Below are positions 18,729 through 27,002 of a DNA stretch of 64,000 nucleotides, one piece after another (the first letter of the stretch is position 1; the number at the start of each line of letters is the position of its first letter). The translations under genes were made by a program, and so were the position numbers. The notes beneath the pieces were generated by a model that had not been told where the DNA came from, did not search any database, and worked only from the letters and a program-made list of their open reading frames with translations. Source of the DNA: Arcobacteraceae bacterium (GTDB lineage: Bacteria; Campylobacterota; Campylobacteria; Campylobacterales; Arcobacteraceae); NCBI GenBank assembly GCA_028687375.1, contig JAQUAG010000003.1, positions 91,122 to 155,121 of the forward strand. Direction: 5' to 3'.

Positions 18729-20379
18729 AATCTTCCTTTTTCTTTATTTTATGTTTTTTTATACTGTTTTGTTTAGTTTCTTGCTTTTTATCGTCCCTAA
18801 AACTTTTGCTTTTAACACCTTGTTTATCATCTTTATTTTTAGAAAAAGCTCTTTTTTTATCATCTCTAAAACTATCTTTACCTTTTCTAAAATCATCTTT
18901 TTTTATCTGTTGATCTTTTAAATTTAACTTTAATGAATCTTCACAATATTTATTTACTAAAATTCTATATTTATACGCTTTTTCAATGTCATAAAAAATA
19001 TCTGGTAATTTATATGAAAGCCATAGATATAGTGATATTTTCTTTACTTCATCTTCAGCTTTTAACAAATCCAACTCACTTTTTGCTAAATTTTTGATAT
19101 TTATCGACAATCTATAATCACATGGTTTTTTATTTATAATTGCATTCACATAGAAGAAATAAGCATCTTTTAAAAGTGGTGATTTTGTATTTGTAGGTGC
19201 TTGTGCGAGGAGATATTTATCTTCTAATTTTAAAGTTTCCCTTTTATCTAACAAATAAGCCAACTCAATCATATTAAATATATTTGTAGCGATAAATGGA
19301 CCTGTAAATTTCATATTTTTTGAGAAAAAATACAATATTTTTGTTAAATCTTTTGTATTAAGATGGGAAGCAAAAGCCATTATTTGTTCAAGTGTAGCTT
19401 TTACCTTAAATGGTGGTTTGATAGTTCGAAGTGGTGAGTGAAACATCTCATCAATATGATTTAAAACAGATTTACTTGTAGCTCCAACATATCCAACTTC
19501 ATGATGTCCATATCTTCCAGCACGACCTGAAATTTGGATAACTTCATTTGGTGTTAATTTTCTTTGGCTTACCCCATCAAACTTTGTATCGGTTGTAAAA
19601 AGGATAATTTTAATAGGGAGATTCAATCCCATAGCAATTGCATCAGTTGCTATTAAAATATCTGTTTTCCCTTCTCTAAATCTTTTCGCTTCCTCTTTTC
19701 GCACCTCTGGACTCAGATTTCCATATAAAACTGAAACTTTAAAAAACTTAGAGAGTTTTGCTTTCATATTTAAAACATCTTTTCTACTAAAAGCTATCAG
19801 TGCTGTCCCTTTGGTTATCTCTCTAAAAGGGATTGGATGTTCCAATACTTGAAGTGGATTTTTCCTTTTAAACTTGATAATCTCAAGCTCTTCTCCAAGA
19901 TATTCAGCTATTTTTTTAATTGATTCAAGAGCATTTACACTTCCAGTCATAATAATCTTACTAGCAGGTGCGCCTAAAATAGCATTAACCCAAGCCCAAC
20001 CTCTATCATCATCTTCTAGCATTTGTACTTCATCGATGATACAAACATCTGTTTCCATCTCAAAATTTACCATCTCTATAGTGCTACAAATATGTGTTGA
20101 ATCTTCGTTAAAAATCTCCTCTTCACCAGTAATTAAACTTGAGTTAATTTTGTTTTCTTGTAAAAATTCGTAATTTTCTAGTGCTAAAAGTCGTAATGGT
20201 GCTAAATATATTCCGCAGTCAGCTTTTATAAGTTCTTGCATCGCAGAGTATGTCTTACCACTATTTGTAGGTCCAACAAAAAAATAGAGTTTTCTATTCA
20301 TACCTCTTGCTGTTGGAAAAGTAGTTTTCAAATCACAATTAAGTAGTTGATTGAGTTGTTCTTTAAAGCTTAAATTCAT
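18721..20379 (-). CDS. Suv3-like DExH RNA helicase with basic C-terminal tail
   Basis: 552 residues. Walker A is GPTNSGKT (36-43), the form typical of mitochondrial degradosome helicase Suv3. The DExH box reads DEVQ (116-119). The helicase C-domain has LIATDAIAMGLNLP and QISGRAGRYG. A Suv3-type helical region follows, then a low-complexity Lys/Asp/Arg/Ser tail of ~60 residues, a likely RNA-contact segment. In mitochondria Suv3 works with PNPase or an RNase II-type enzyme in RNA decay; that role here is inference. Confidence 0.8.
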   Translation of the reverse strand: MNLSFKEQLNQLLNCDLKTTFPTARGMNRKLYFFVGPTNSGKTYSAMQELIKADCGIYLAPLRLLALENYEFLQENKINSSLITGEEEIFNEDSTHICSTIEMVNFEMETDVCIIDEVQMLEDDDRGWAWVNAILGAPASKIIMTGSVNALESIKKIAEYLGEELEIIKFKRKNPLQVLEHPIPFREITKGTALIAFSRKDVLNMKAKLSKFFKVSVLYGNLSPEVRKEEAKRFREGKTDILIATDAIAMGLNLPIKIILFTTDTKFDGVSQRKLTPNEVIQISGRAGRYGHHEVGYVGATSKSVLNHIDEMFHSPLRTIKPPFKVKATLEQIMAFASHLNTKDLTKILYFFSKNMKFTGPFIATNIFNMIELAYLLDKRETLKLEDKYLLAQAPTNTKSPLLKDAYFFYVNAIINKKPCDYRLSINIKNLAKSELDLLKAEDEVKKISLYLWLSYKLPDIFYDIEKAYKYRILVNKYCEDSLKLNLKDQQIKKDDFRKGKDSFRDDKKRAFSKNKDDKQGVKSKSFRDDKKQETKQNSIKKHKIKKKEDYA

Positions 20380-20538
20380 AGTGGAATATTATCCAAAAAA
20401 TAGGATTTTTTATACAATTTTTTTCATAAATTTTCATATTTTTTTTAACTTAAATATCACTTAATTTACATCATTCTAAAAACAGAAGAATCCCTTAAAT
20501 ATGGGGTTTTAATATTTATGTCTTAAGCATTTATTAAG

Positions 20539-20544
20539 TATAAT
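20539..20544 (+). promoter_or_regulatory. -10 box of the ffh-rpsP unit
   Basis: TATAAT lies in the 218-nt gap between the divergent Suv3-like and ffh genes, 54 nt before the ffh GTG. The rest of the gap is AT-rich, with no further gene or strong hairpin seen. Confidence 0.55.
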
Positions 20545-20597
20545 TCTTATATCATCCCGAAATTATTACAAAATCACAAAAAAAGTAGGACAAAATA

Positions 20598-21953
20598 GTG
20601 TTTGATTCATTAACTAGCTCGTTTAAATCTGTTATCGGAAAAATAAGATATCAAGACGATACTAAAGCATTGACAAATGCTATTGGTGAACTGAAAAAAT
20701 CTCTTCTAAAATACGATGTTCATCACAAAACTACAAAAGAATTATGTGAAAGAGTTGAGCTTAAAACGAAACAAAATGGTATTGGGCAAGATTCATTTTT
20801 AAAAGCATTAAGAGAGAGCTTATCTGAAATATTAGTAGTGAAAGGGAACCAAGGTTTTGTTTATAGCGGAACTTCACCACTTACTACTATTTTAATGACA
20901 GGGCTTCAAGGAAGTGGGAAAACTACAACTACAGGGAAACTTGCAAACTATCTAAAACTTAGAAATAAAAAAGTTTTAATAGCAGCAGGAGATTTACAAA
21001 GACTTGCAGCTGTTGAGCAATTGAAACAAATTGGTGCTCAAATTGGTGTTGAAGTATTTTTTGATGATAGTGAAAAAGACCCAATCAACATAGTAAAAAA
21101 AGCAAAACAAAAAGCAATCGATGGACTGTATGATGTTCTTTTAGTTGATACTGCTGGTCGACTTGCAATTGATGAAGAACTTATGGTTCAACTTAAAAAT
21201 ATCAAAGATACAGTAAATCCAACTGAAATCTTTTATGTAGCTGACTCACTAACAGGTCATGATGCAACAAAAACTGCGATTACTTTCCAAGAAAAGATTG
21301 GAATTGATGGAGTTATCCTAACAAAATTTGATGGTGATACAAAAGGTGGAGTTGCTTTATCTTTATCACATCAAACAAAAGTGCCACTTAGATTTGTTGG
21401 AGTTGGTGAAAAAATGGAAAATCTGGAAGTATTTATTCCAGATAGAATCGTTTCAAGACTTATGGGTGCTGGAGATATCGAAGGACTTGCTGAAAAAACA
21501 TCACTTTTGATTGATGATAAAAAAGCAAAAGAAGTTACTAAAAAAATCAAAAAAGGTGAATTTAACTTCAATGACTTTTTAGAACAACTTGAGATGATAA
21601 AAAAACTAGGAAGTATGAAATCTATTATCGGAATGATTCCAGGTATGAGTGGAATGGCAAGCCAGATAAAAGATATGGATTTTGATAACTCTGTTGAACT
21701 AAAAAGAATCAAAGCACTTATTGGTTCGATGACTTTAAAAGAGAGAGAAAATCCAGATTTACTCAATCCAAGTAGAAAGAAAAGAATTTCAAAAGGTTCA
21801 GGTCTTAGTGAAGTTCAAGTAAATAAGATTTTAAAACAATTCCATAATGCTTCAAAAATGGCAAAGAAGATGTCATCAAAAGGTGGAATGAAAGATATGC
21901 AAAGAATGATGTCTCAAATGAATGCTCAAGGGATGCCACAAATTCCAAGATAA
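20598..21953 (+). CDS. ffh: Signal recognition particle protein (SRP54 homologue)
   Basis: 451 residues. The N domain is followed by a GTPase G domain (GLQGSGKTTTTGKLA, DTAGRLAIDEEL, TKFDGDTKGG) and a methionine-rich M domain ending MKDMQRMMSQMNAQGMPQ, which binds signal sequences and 4.5S RNA. It targets nascent membrane proteins to FtsY/SecYEG. The start is GTG with AAGTAGGA at good spacing. rpsP follows. Confidence 0.95.
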   Translation: MFDSLTSSFKSVIGKIRYQDDTKALTNAIGELKKSLLKYDVHHKTTKELCERVELKTKQNGIGQDSFLKALRESLSEILVVKGNQGFVYSGTSPLTTILMTGLQGSGKTTTTGKLANYLKLRNKKVLIAAGDLQRLAAVEQLKQIGAQIGVEVFFDDSEKDPINIVKKAKQKAIDGLYDVLLVDTAGRLAIDEELMVQLKNIKDTVNPTEIFYVADSLTGHDATKTAITFQEKIGIDGVILTKFDGDTKGGVALSLSHQTKVPLRFVGVGEKMENLEVFIPDRIVSRLMGAGDIEGLAEKTSLLIDDKKAKEVTKKIKKGEFNFNDFLEQLEMIKKLGSMKSIIGMIPGMSGMASQIKDMDFDNSVELKRIKALIGSMTLKERENPDLLNPSRKKRISKGSGLSEVQVNKILKQFHNASKMAKKMSSKGGMKDMQRMMSQMNAQGMPQIPR

Positions 21954-21966
21954 ACGCTCTTTTGGT

Positions 21967-22005
21967 GTTAAGTGCTAAGGTGAATTTTTCCCTTTAGCAC
22001 TTAAC
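21967..22005 (+). other. Long hairpin between ffh and rpsP
   Basis: GTTAAGTGCTAAGG (21967-21980) pairs with CCCTTTAGCACTTAAC (21990-22005), with one extra base. No U-run follows, so a processing or stability element is at least as likely as a terminator. Confidence 0.6.
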
Positions 22006-22045
22006 ATAAAAGTTAATAAAAAAAACAAATAAAAAAGGATAGACA

Positions 22046-22276
22046 ATGACAGTTATTAGACTTACAAGAATGGGAAGAAACAAAAAACCGTTTTACAGAA
22101 TGGTAGTTACAGATAGTAGAAAAAGAAGAGATTCAGGATGGATTGAATCAATTGGTTATTTCAACCCAATCGTTGAGCCAAAAGTATTAAAATTTGATCA
22201 AGAAAGATTAGATTACTGGTTAAGCGTTGGTGCTAAAATGAGCGAAAAAGTTGCAAAACTTACAACTGCAAAATAG
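22046..22276 (+). CDS. rpsP: 30S ribosomal protein S16
   Basis: 76 residues starting [20 protein letters not shown] with [16 protein letters not shown], the S16 signature. AAAAAAGGA lies upstream of the ATG. It is followed after 9 nt by the KH-domain gene, the common order rpsP-khpA-rimM. Confidence 0.97.
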   Translation: MTVIRLTRMGRNKKPFYRMVVTDSRKRRDSGWIESIGYFNPIVEPKVLKFDQERLDYWLSVGAKMSEKVAKLTTAK

Positions 22277-22285
22277 TAGCATCTT

Positions 22286-22525
22286 ATGATTACTGATTTT
22301 ATAAAATCATATACAGAACTTATAGTTTCAAATCCAGAATCTATAGAAGTTGATCTTCATGAAGTTGGTGACAATTTTTATGAGATAACTATCTATTGTG
22401 AAGAGGAAGACCTTGGTAAAATTATAGGGAAAAGTGGAAATATGATTAATGCTTTAAAAACTATTGTAAATGGTTGTAAAGCAAAAGATGGAAAATCGTA
22501 TAAAATTCAGGTAATCAAATTATAA
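22286..22525 (+). CDS. khpA: KH-domain RNA-binding protein
   Basis: 79 residues, a single KH domain with the GxxG loop in GKIIGKSGNMINALK. KhpA/YlqC proteins bind RNA, often with KhpB. It lies 9 nt after rpsP and is closed by a strong terminator. Confidence 0.85.
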   Translation: MITDFIKSYTELIVSNPESIEVDLHEVGDNFYEITIYCEEEDLGKIIGKSGNMINALKTIVNGCKAKDGKSYKIQVIKL

Positions 22526-22553
22526 GCACAAAACTTATAAAAATCAATCAATT

Positions 22554-22588
22554 AAAACCGCCTCATATTTGTATGTGGCGGTTTTTTT
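22554..22588 (+). terminator. Intrinsic terminator after khpA
   Basis: AAAACCGCC (22554-22562) pairs with GGCGGTTTT (22577-22585). A CATA/TATG inner stem adds to it and a run of T's follows. It separates khpA from rimM, which begins 22 nt later. Confidence 0.9.
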
Positions 22589-22609
22589 ATTTATAACGAG
22601 GTTATCTAT

Positions 22610-23140
22610 ATGGAAAAAATTTATGTTGCAAAACTAGGGAAAAGTGTTGGATTAAAAGGTCAAATGAGGGTATTTATAGACTCTGACTTTCCAGAACAAT
22701 TCAAAAAAGGGGTAAGCTTTACAACAAATAAAAACAAAACTCTAACTGTAGAATCAATCAATCAATCATTTGATACTGTTAAATTTGTAGGTATTGACAC
22801 CATTGAAGATACAAAAAGCTATATCAATTCACTTCTTTACACTACAGAAGAGGAGAGTAAAAAGAATTGTAAACTTGATAAAAAACAATTTTTTTGGTTT
22901 GAAATTGAGCAGTGTAGCGTTGTTGAAAATGGGATAGTTTTAGGGAAAGTAGTTGAGATTAATAGATACCCAACTGATGATTATATGACTATTGAAACAG
23001 ATAAATTATTGCTAGAAAAAGATCCAAAAACTCCAAAAAGTTTTTTACTTCCCTACAATGACAACTATGTACAAAATGTAGATATTGAAAAGAAAATCAT
23101 CACTATTATAAATGGATTTGATATTTTAGCTGCTAGCTAA
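22610..23140 (+). CDS. rimM: Ribosome maturation factor RimM
   Basis: 176 residues. The N-terminal barrel begins IYVAKLGKSVGLKGQMRVFIDSD's first part, and the PRC-barrel C domain ends FLLPYNDNYVQNVD-IEKKIITI. RimM assists 30S head assembly around S19. It is normally followed by trmD and rplS; here a convergent gene follows directly, so the usual operon is cut short. Any read-through from khpA must pass the terminator just upstream. Confidence 0.9.
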   Translation: MEKIYVAKLGKSVGLKGQMRVFIDSDFPEQFKKGVSFTTNKNKTLTVESINQSFDTVKFVGIDTIEDTKSYINSLLYTTEEESKKNCKLDKKQFFWFEIEQCSVVENGIVLGKVVEINRYPTDDYMTIETDKLLLEKDPKTPKSFLLPYNDNYVQNVDIEKKIITIINGFDILAAS

Positions 23141-23171
23141 TTATCAAATCTTTCTGGAATTGCTAAAAAGC

Positions 23172-25163
23172 TTATAGTTTACTACACATATCTTTATAAA
23201 GATTATCAGCTTTATCGACTGCTTTACACTTATCAATCATATCTTTATAAAGATTAGTCTGTTTTTTAATTTTATAGAGTTGTGCTTTTTGATAATAAAT
23301 CTGCACTAAATCATTTGGTCTTATTCTTCTTGGATTTTTTAATCCCTCATCAAGTAATCGTAAAGCTCCATTATAATCATCATTTAATTTTCTCTCACTT
23401 GCTAGTTGCATCTCAACATAAGGGCTATAAACAAACACTTTCATATCATATTGTGTAGCATACAATTTTTTTAAAATGCCAATAGCTTCTCCATCTTTTT
23501 TCTCTTTTAAAAGGTATAAATAATATTGATAGTAAAAATCTATAATTGGAGGATTATTTTTATTCTCTTCAATAAAATTTGGATGAGCTTTAGCATACAT
23601 AAAAAATTTATCCATACTAAAACTATTATTCAAAGCTCCATAAAGTAAAAATCTATCTAAAAACTCTATACTTTTGATCTTATCATCATTGAGCATATCT
23701 ATACTTTTTGTTAAATCAATTCCCTTATCATAAGCTTGTAACATATAAGATATTTTTTCTAAGAGAACATAAGCTAATCCATTTTTACTATCTTTAAGAG
23801 CATCATTTACGGGATTGAAACTATCTATACTTGGATCTTCAAGCATACAATTAAGTACACCAATTGTTTCATTAGATTCCTTGACTATTTTTTTGATTGA
23901 AAAACTATCAAGTGTTTTAAAGAGTTCATTTATCTCTTTGCATTTGTCATTTTCTAAATAATACTTTATCATTTGAGCATCAATCATTGCAAAAATAGAT
24001 TTTATATCTTTATAACCAAATCGATTTGCTGTAGAAATTTTAATATTTTTATATACATTTTTAAATTTTGCAATTGAGGTATAATCATGTTTAGCTGCAA
24101 AATTCAAAAGCTCTTGAAGCAATGCTTTATCTTGCATCGCCTCATCTTGTCTATATTTTGCGATAATAATACTAGGTGTTATTTTCCCCTCTCTTAAAAG
24201 TATCTCATCAAGCGCAATTTTTGATTCTTGTTTGTAATTATTGGCTGATGAGGAGCTAATTAAGTCTTTATAATACTCTTTTGCTTCCAAGATATATTCT
24301 AAAGATGTTGTATCAATAGTCATATATGTATTTGCCAATCTAAATTTAAAATCGGCGATACTTCCTTTATCAGTTGATTTATCCAAAAGTGCATTTAAAA
24401 TTTTAATAGCTAAAAAAGGCATTTTTGCTTTGATTAATTTATCAACTTTTATAAGTGCTAGATAACTATCATTTGCATAATAATCTATATTTTTTTCAAG
24501 TACTTTACTTGCAAGATCATAAGCTTTCTCTTTCTCTCCACTTAAAATATACACATCATACAATTCATCTGCTACAACTGTTGCTATTTTTAGATTATCC
24601 GTTTTCAGCAAAATACCATAAAGTGTATTGATTGCTTTGGAATATTTTTTCCCTTGTGTATCAATATAAGCTTCTGATATTTTTCCATATGCAAGAGAAA
24701 GTGGGTCTTTAAAGATATTTTTTATTGATTCTGCATAATATTTAGCCTCTTTTATCTTATTTATTTGAACAAAAAGTTTTACAAGTAAAACATTTGCTTC
24801 AAGTAAATCTCCTTCATTGATAACTGATGTATTGATAGCTTTTTCTAAAACTGTTGCACCTTCTGTTAAGTTCTTTTTTGTTCCTGTTTTATACAATATT
24901 TCACTGTAAAGAAGCTCAACTGTTGATTTTAAAATATTGATTTTATTGCTTTCTCTAAAAGCAACCATCTTTTCAAGTGCATCATCAATTTTTCCATCTT
25001 TTACAAGTCTATCTATCGCTTTTAACTTATCATTTCCAAGGATAATTTTCTCTTTTTGACTATGTTCTATCTGCTCTTTTTTTCCATCAATAAAACTATA
25101 ATAAAAATCTTTTTTTGCATAAAGAGTTGAAGTAATCACTAAAAAAATTAAAATATATTTCAT
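23172..25163 (-). CDS. Secreted TPR-like helical repeat protein, candidate flagellar motor scaffold (PflA type)
   Basis: 663 residues. A signal peptide (MKYILIFLVITSTLYA) is followed by repeated ~34-residue helical pairs through the whole length, typical of TPR solenoids. It lies 9 nt after flhB and is the last gene of the flagellar island. Campylobacter motors contain the periplasmic TPR protein PflA. Position, export signal and fold agree with that role, but identity was not verified and the length is shorter than C. jejuni PflA. A general TPR lipoprotein-assembly role is the alternative. Confidence 0.55.
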   Translation of the reverse strand: MKYILIFLVITSTLYAKKDFYYSFIDGKKEQIEHSQKEKIILGNDKLKAIDRLVKDGKIDDALEKMVAFRESNKINILKSTVELLYSEILYKTGTKKNLTEGATVLEKAINTSVINEGDLLEANVLLVKLFVQINKIKEAKYYAESIKNIFKDPLSLAYGKISEAYIDTQGKKYSKAINTLYGILLKTDNLKIATVVADELYDVYILSGEKEKAYDLASKVLEKNIDYYANDSYLALIKVDKLIKAKMPFLAIKILNALLDKSTDKGSIADFKFRLANTYMTIDTTSLEYILEAKEYYKDLISSSSANNYKQESKIALDEILLREGKITPSIIIAKYRQDEAMQDKALLQELLNFAAKHDYTSIAKFKNVYKNIKISTANRFGYKDIKSIFAMIDAQMIKYYLENDKCKEINELFKTLDSFSIKKIVKESNETIGVLNCMLEDPSIDSFNPVNDALKDSKNGLAYVLLEKISYMLQAYDKGIDLTKSIDMLNDDKIKSIEFLDRFLLYGALNNSFSMDKFFMYAKAHPNFIEENKNNPPIIDFYYQYYLYLLKEKKDGEAIGILKKLYATQYDMKVFVYSPYVEMQLASERKLNDDYNGALRLLDEGLKNPRRIRPNDLVQIYYQKAQLYKIKKQTNLYKDMIDKCKAVDKADNLYKDMCSKL

Positions 25164-25172
25164 ACCCTTTTG

Positions 25173-26228
25173 TTACCTTTTCCCTTTTTTATTTAATTCA
25201 TATATGTAAGTAAATATTTCAGCTATCGCTTTATAAAACTCGTTTGGAATCTCTCTTTCAATCTCTACTTGATCATATAAAGCACGTGCTAATGCTGGAT
25301 TTTCTATGATTGGCACTTTGTATTCTCTCGCCACATCTTTTATCTTTAAAGCCAAGAAATCAATCCCTTTTCCAACAACTTGTGGTGCATTTTGTTTCTC
25401 TTTATCATATTTTAAAGCTACTGCATAGTGAGTTGGATTTGTTATCACAACATCTGCACTTTGCACATCTTTCATCATCCTTTGTCTGGACATTTTTATC
25501 TGAATCGAACGAATTCTCCCTTTAACTTGAGGATCCCCTTCCATCTGTTTGTATTCCTCTTTTATCTCTTGTTTGGACATTTTTAATTGTTCAAAATAAT
25601 AGTGTCTTGTGAAAAGAAAATCAATTATAGCAAAAATGATGATAATTAACAAAATTGCACCAATAAAATATGAAGTTAATTGTAAAATCAAATTCATCGA
25701 AGCACCAATTCCCATATCCATCATAGCAATAATATCATTCCAAACAAGTGCAAAGATAACAATCATAACAACAATAATGATAGAAAGTTTCGCTGTTAAT
25801 TTTAATGCTTCAAGGAGTTTTTTAAGACTAAAAATATTTTTTATACCATTAATAGGGTCTATTTTTGAAAAATCTATTTTCAGTGGTGTCATTATAAACC
25901 CAAACTGCATCACATTTGCTGCTATGGCTAAAATAACTGTAAGAGCAAAAATCGGAGAGAGTGCATAAAGAAGTGTTGTTCCAACTGTATGTGTAATCGT
26001 AATAAAAATAGCTGGATTTATATCATGTCCAATAAAGCTAAAAATATAAAGCATCATCATTTTTATCTGTTCAAACATAAATGAAGAGAAAAATAAAATA
26101 TAAATAGAAGCAAAAGTTAAAACAGCCGCACCAGAAACTTCCATAGATTTTGGAACATTTCCTTCATTTATGGCATCCTGTTTCTTCTTGCCGGTGGCGT
26201 CTTCTGTTTTTTCTTGATCATCTGCCAA
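25173..26228 (-). CDS. flhB: Flagellar export gate protein FlhB
   Basis: 351 residues. The N terminus is cytoplasmic (EKTEDATGKKKQDAINEG), followed by four TM helices and a cytoplasmic domain with the autocleavage motif NPTH (264-267). FlhB is part of the type III export gate and switches export from rod/hook to filament substrates together with FliK. Ordered fliR-flhB with 10 nt between them. Confidence 0.95.
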   Translation of the reverse strand: MADDQEKTEDATGKKKQDAINEGNVPKSMEVSGAAVLTFASIYILFFSSFMFEQIKMMMLYIFSFIGHDINPAIFITITHTVGTTLLYALSPIFALTVILAIAANVMQFGFIMTPLKIDFSKIDPINGIKNIFSLKKLLEALKLTAKLSIIIVVMIVIFALVWNDIIAMMDMGIGASMNLILQLTSYFIGAILLIIIIFAIIDFLFTRHYYFEQLKMSKQEIKEEYKQMEGDPQVKGRIRSIQIKMSRQRMMKDVQSADVVITNPTHYAVALKYDKEKQNAPQVVGKGIDFLALKIKDVAREYKVPIIENPALARALYDQVEIEREIPNEFYKAIAEIFTYIYELNKKGKR

Positions 26229-26238
26229 TTACTAATCC

Positions 26239-26994
26239 TTAATTAAACTTATCTATAAAATATTGTTCAAAACTTGTTGCAAATATATCAAGCCCAAGCA
26301 TCATAAAGATAAAAATAAGTGTAAACTTTATTTGAAAAGTAAGAACAAATGGTGAAAAAGCTGGCATTGATTTTGTCCCATATCCATAGTAAACATCAAG
26401 TATAAAAGCTATAAAAAACAATGGAAATGAAAATGAAAATGCAAAAATAAACATATGGTTTATCTCTTTGATTGCCATTGATAAAATGTCATAGTTGAAA
26501 AGATTAAACTCTCCAAGTGTTATCATCCCTATACTTTTTGCAAGCATTAAAATGGTCACTTCATACATCCCTGATTGAAAATAAAGGACAAGAACAACCA
26601 TATATAAAAATCGGCTCATCACCCCTTGTTGTGTTCCTGTAGTTGGATCAAACATATTTGCCATTGATAATGTTGTTGCATATCCTATCAAATCACCAAT
26701 AATCTGAACAGCTGAAAAAATAATTTGTACAAGCATCGATGCCACAAATCCTAATAACATCTCTCCTAATAAACTTTGTAAAAAAACAACATCATTTGGG
26801 ACATTAACAGCTGCTCTATCAACTAAAGGAAATAAAAAGATAGAGAAATAAAATGCAATTCCAACTCGAATACTAGCTGGAACACTCACATGTCCAAAAA
26901 CAGGCATCAAAGCAACAAAAGCTAAAATTCGACCAAACAAAAGTAAAAATGTATACGTTGTATTTTGGTCAATTAACTGTACTAAACTTTCCAT
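26239..26994 (-). CDS. fliR: Flagellar export gate protein FliR
   Basis: 251 residues with about six hydrophobic helices and FliR-type blocks (RILAFVALMPVFG, QIIGDLIGYATTLSMANMFD). It forms the FliPQR export channel. fliP and fliQ are not in this window. The gene sits between fliK and flhB with very short spacers. Confidence 0.92.
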   Translation of the reverse strand: MESLVQLIDQNTTYTFLLLFGRILAFVALMPVFGHVSVPASIRVGIAFYFSIFLFPLVDRAAVNVPNDVVFLQSLLGEMLLGFVASMLVQIIFSAVQIIGDLIGYATTLSMANMFDPTTGTQQGVMSRFLYMVVLVLYFQSGMYEVTILMLAKSIGMITLGEFNLFNYDILSMAIKEINHMFIFAFSFSFPLFFIAFILDVYYGYGTKSMPAFSPFVLTFQIKFTLIFIFMMLGLDIFATSFEQYFIDKFN

Positions 26995-27002
26995 CTATTT
27001 AC

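Noticed and set aside
20380-20597. 4.5S (SRP) RNA next to ffh
   Set aside because: No GC-rich SRP Alu/S-domain hairpin or GGAA tetraloop; sequence is AT-rich promoter region.
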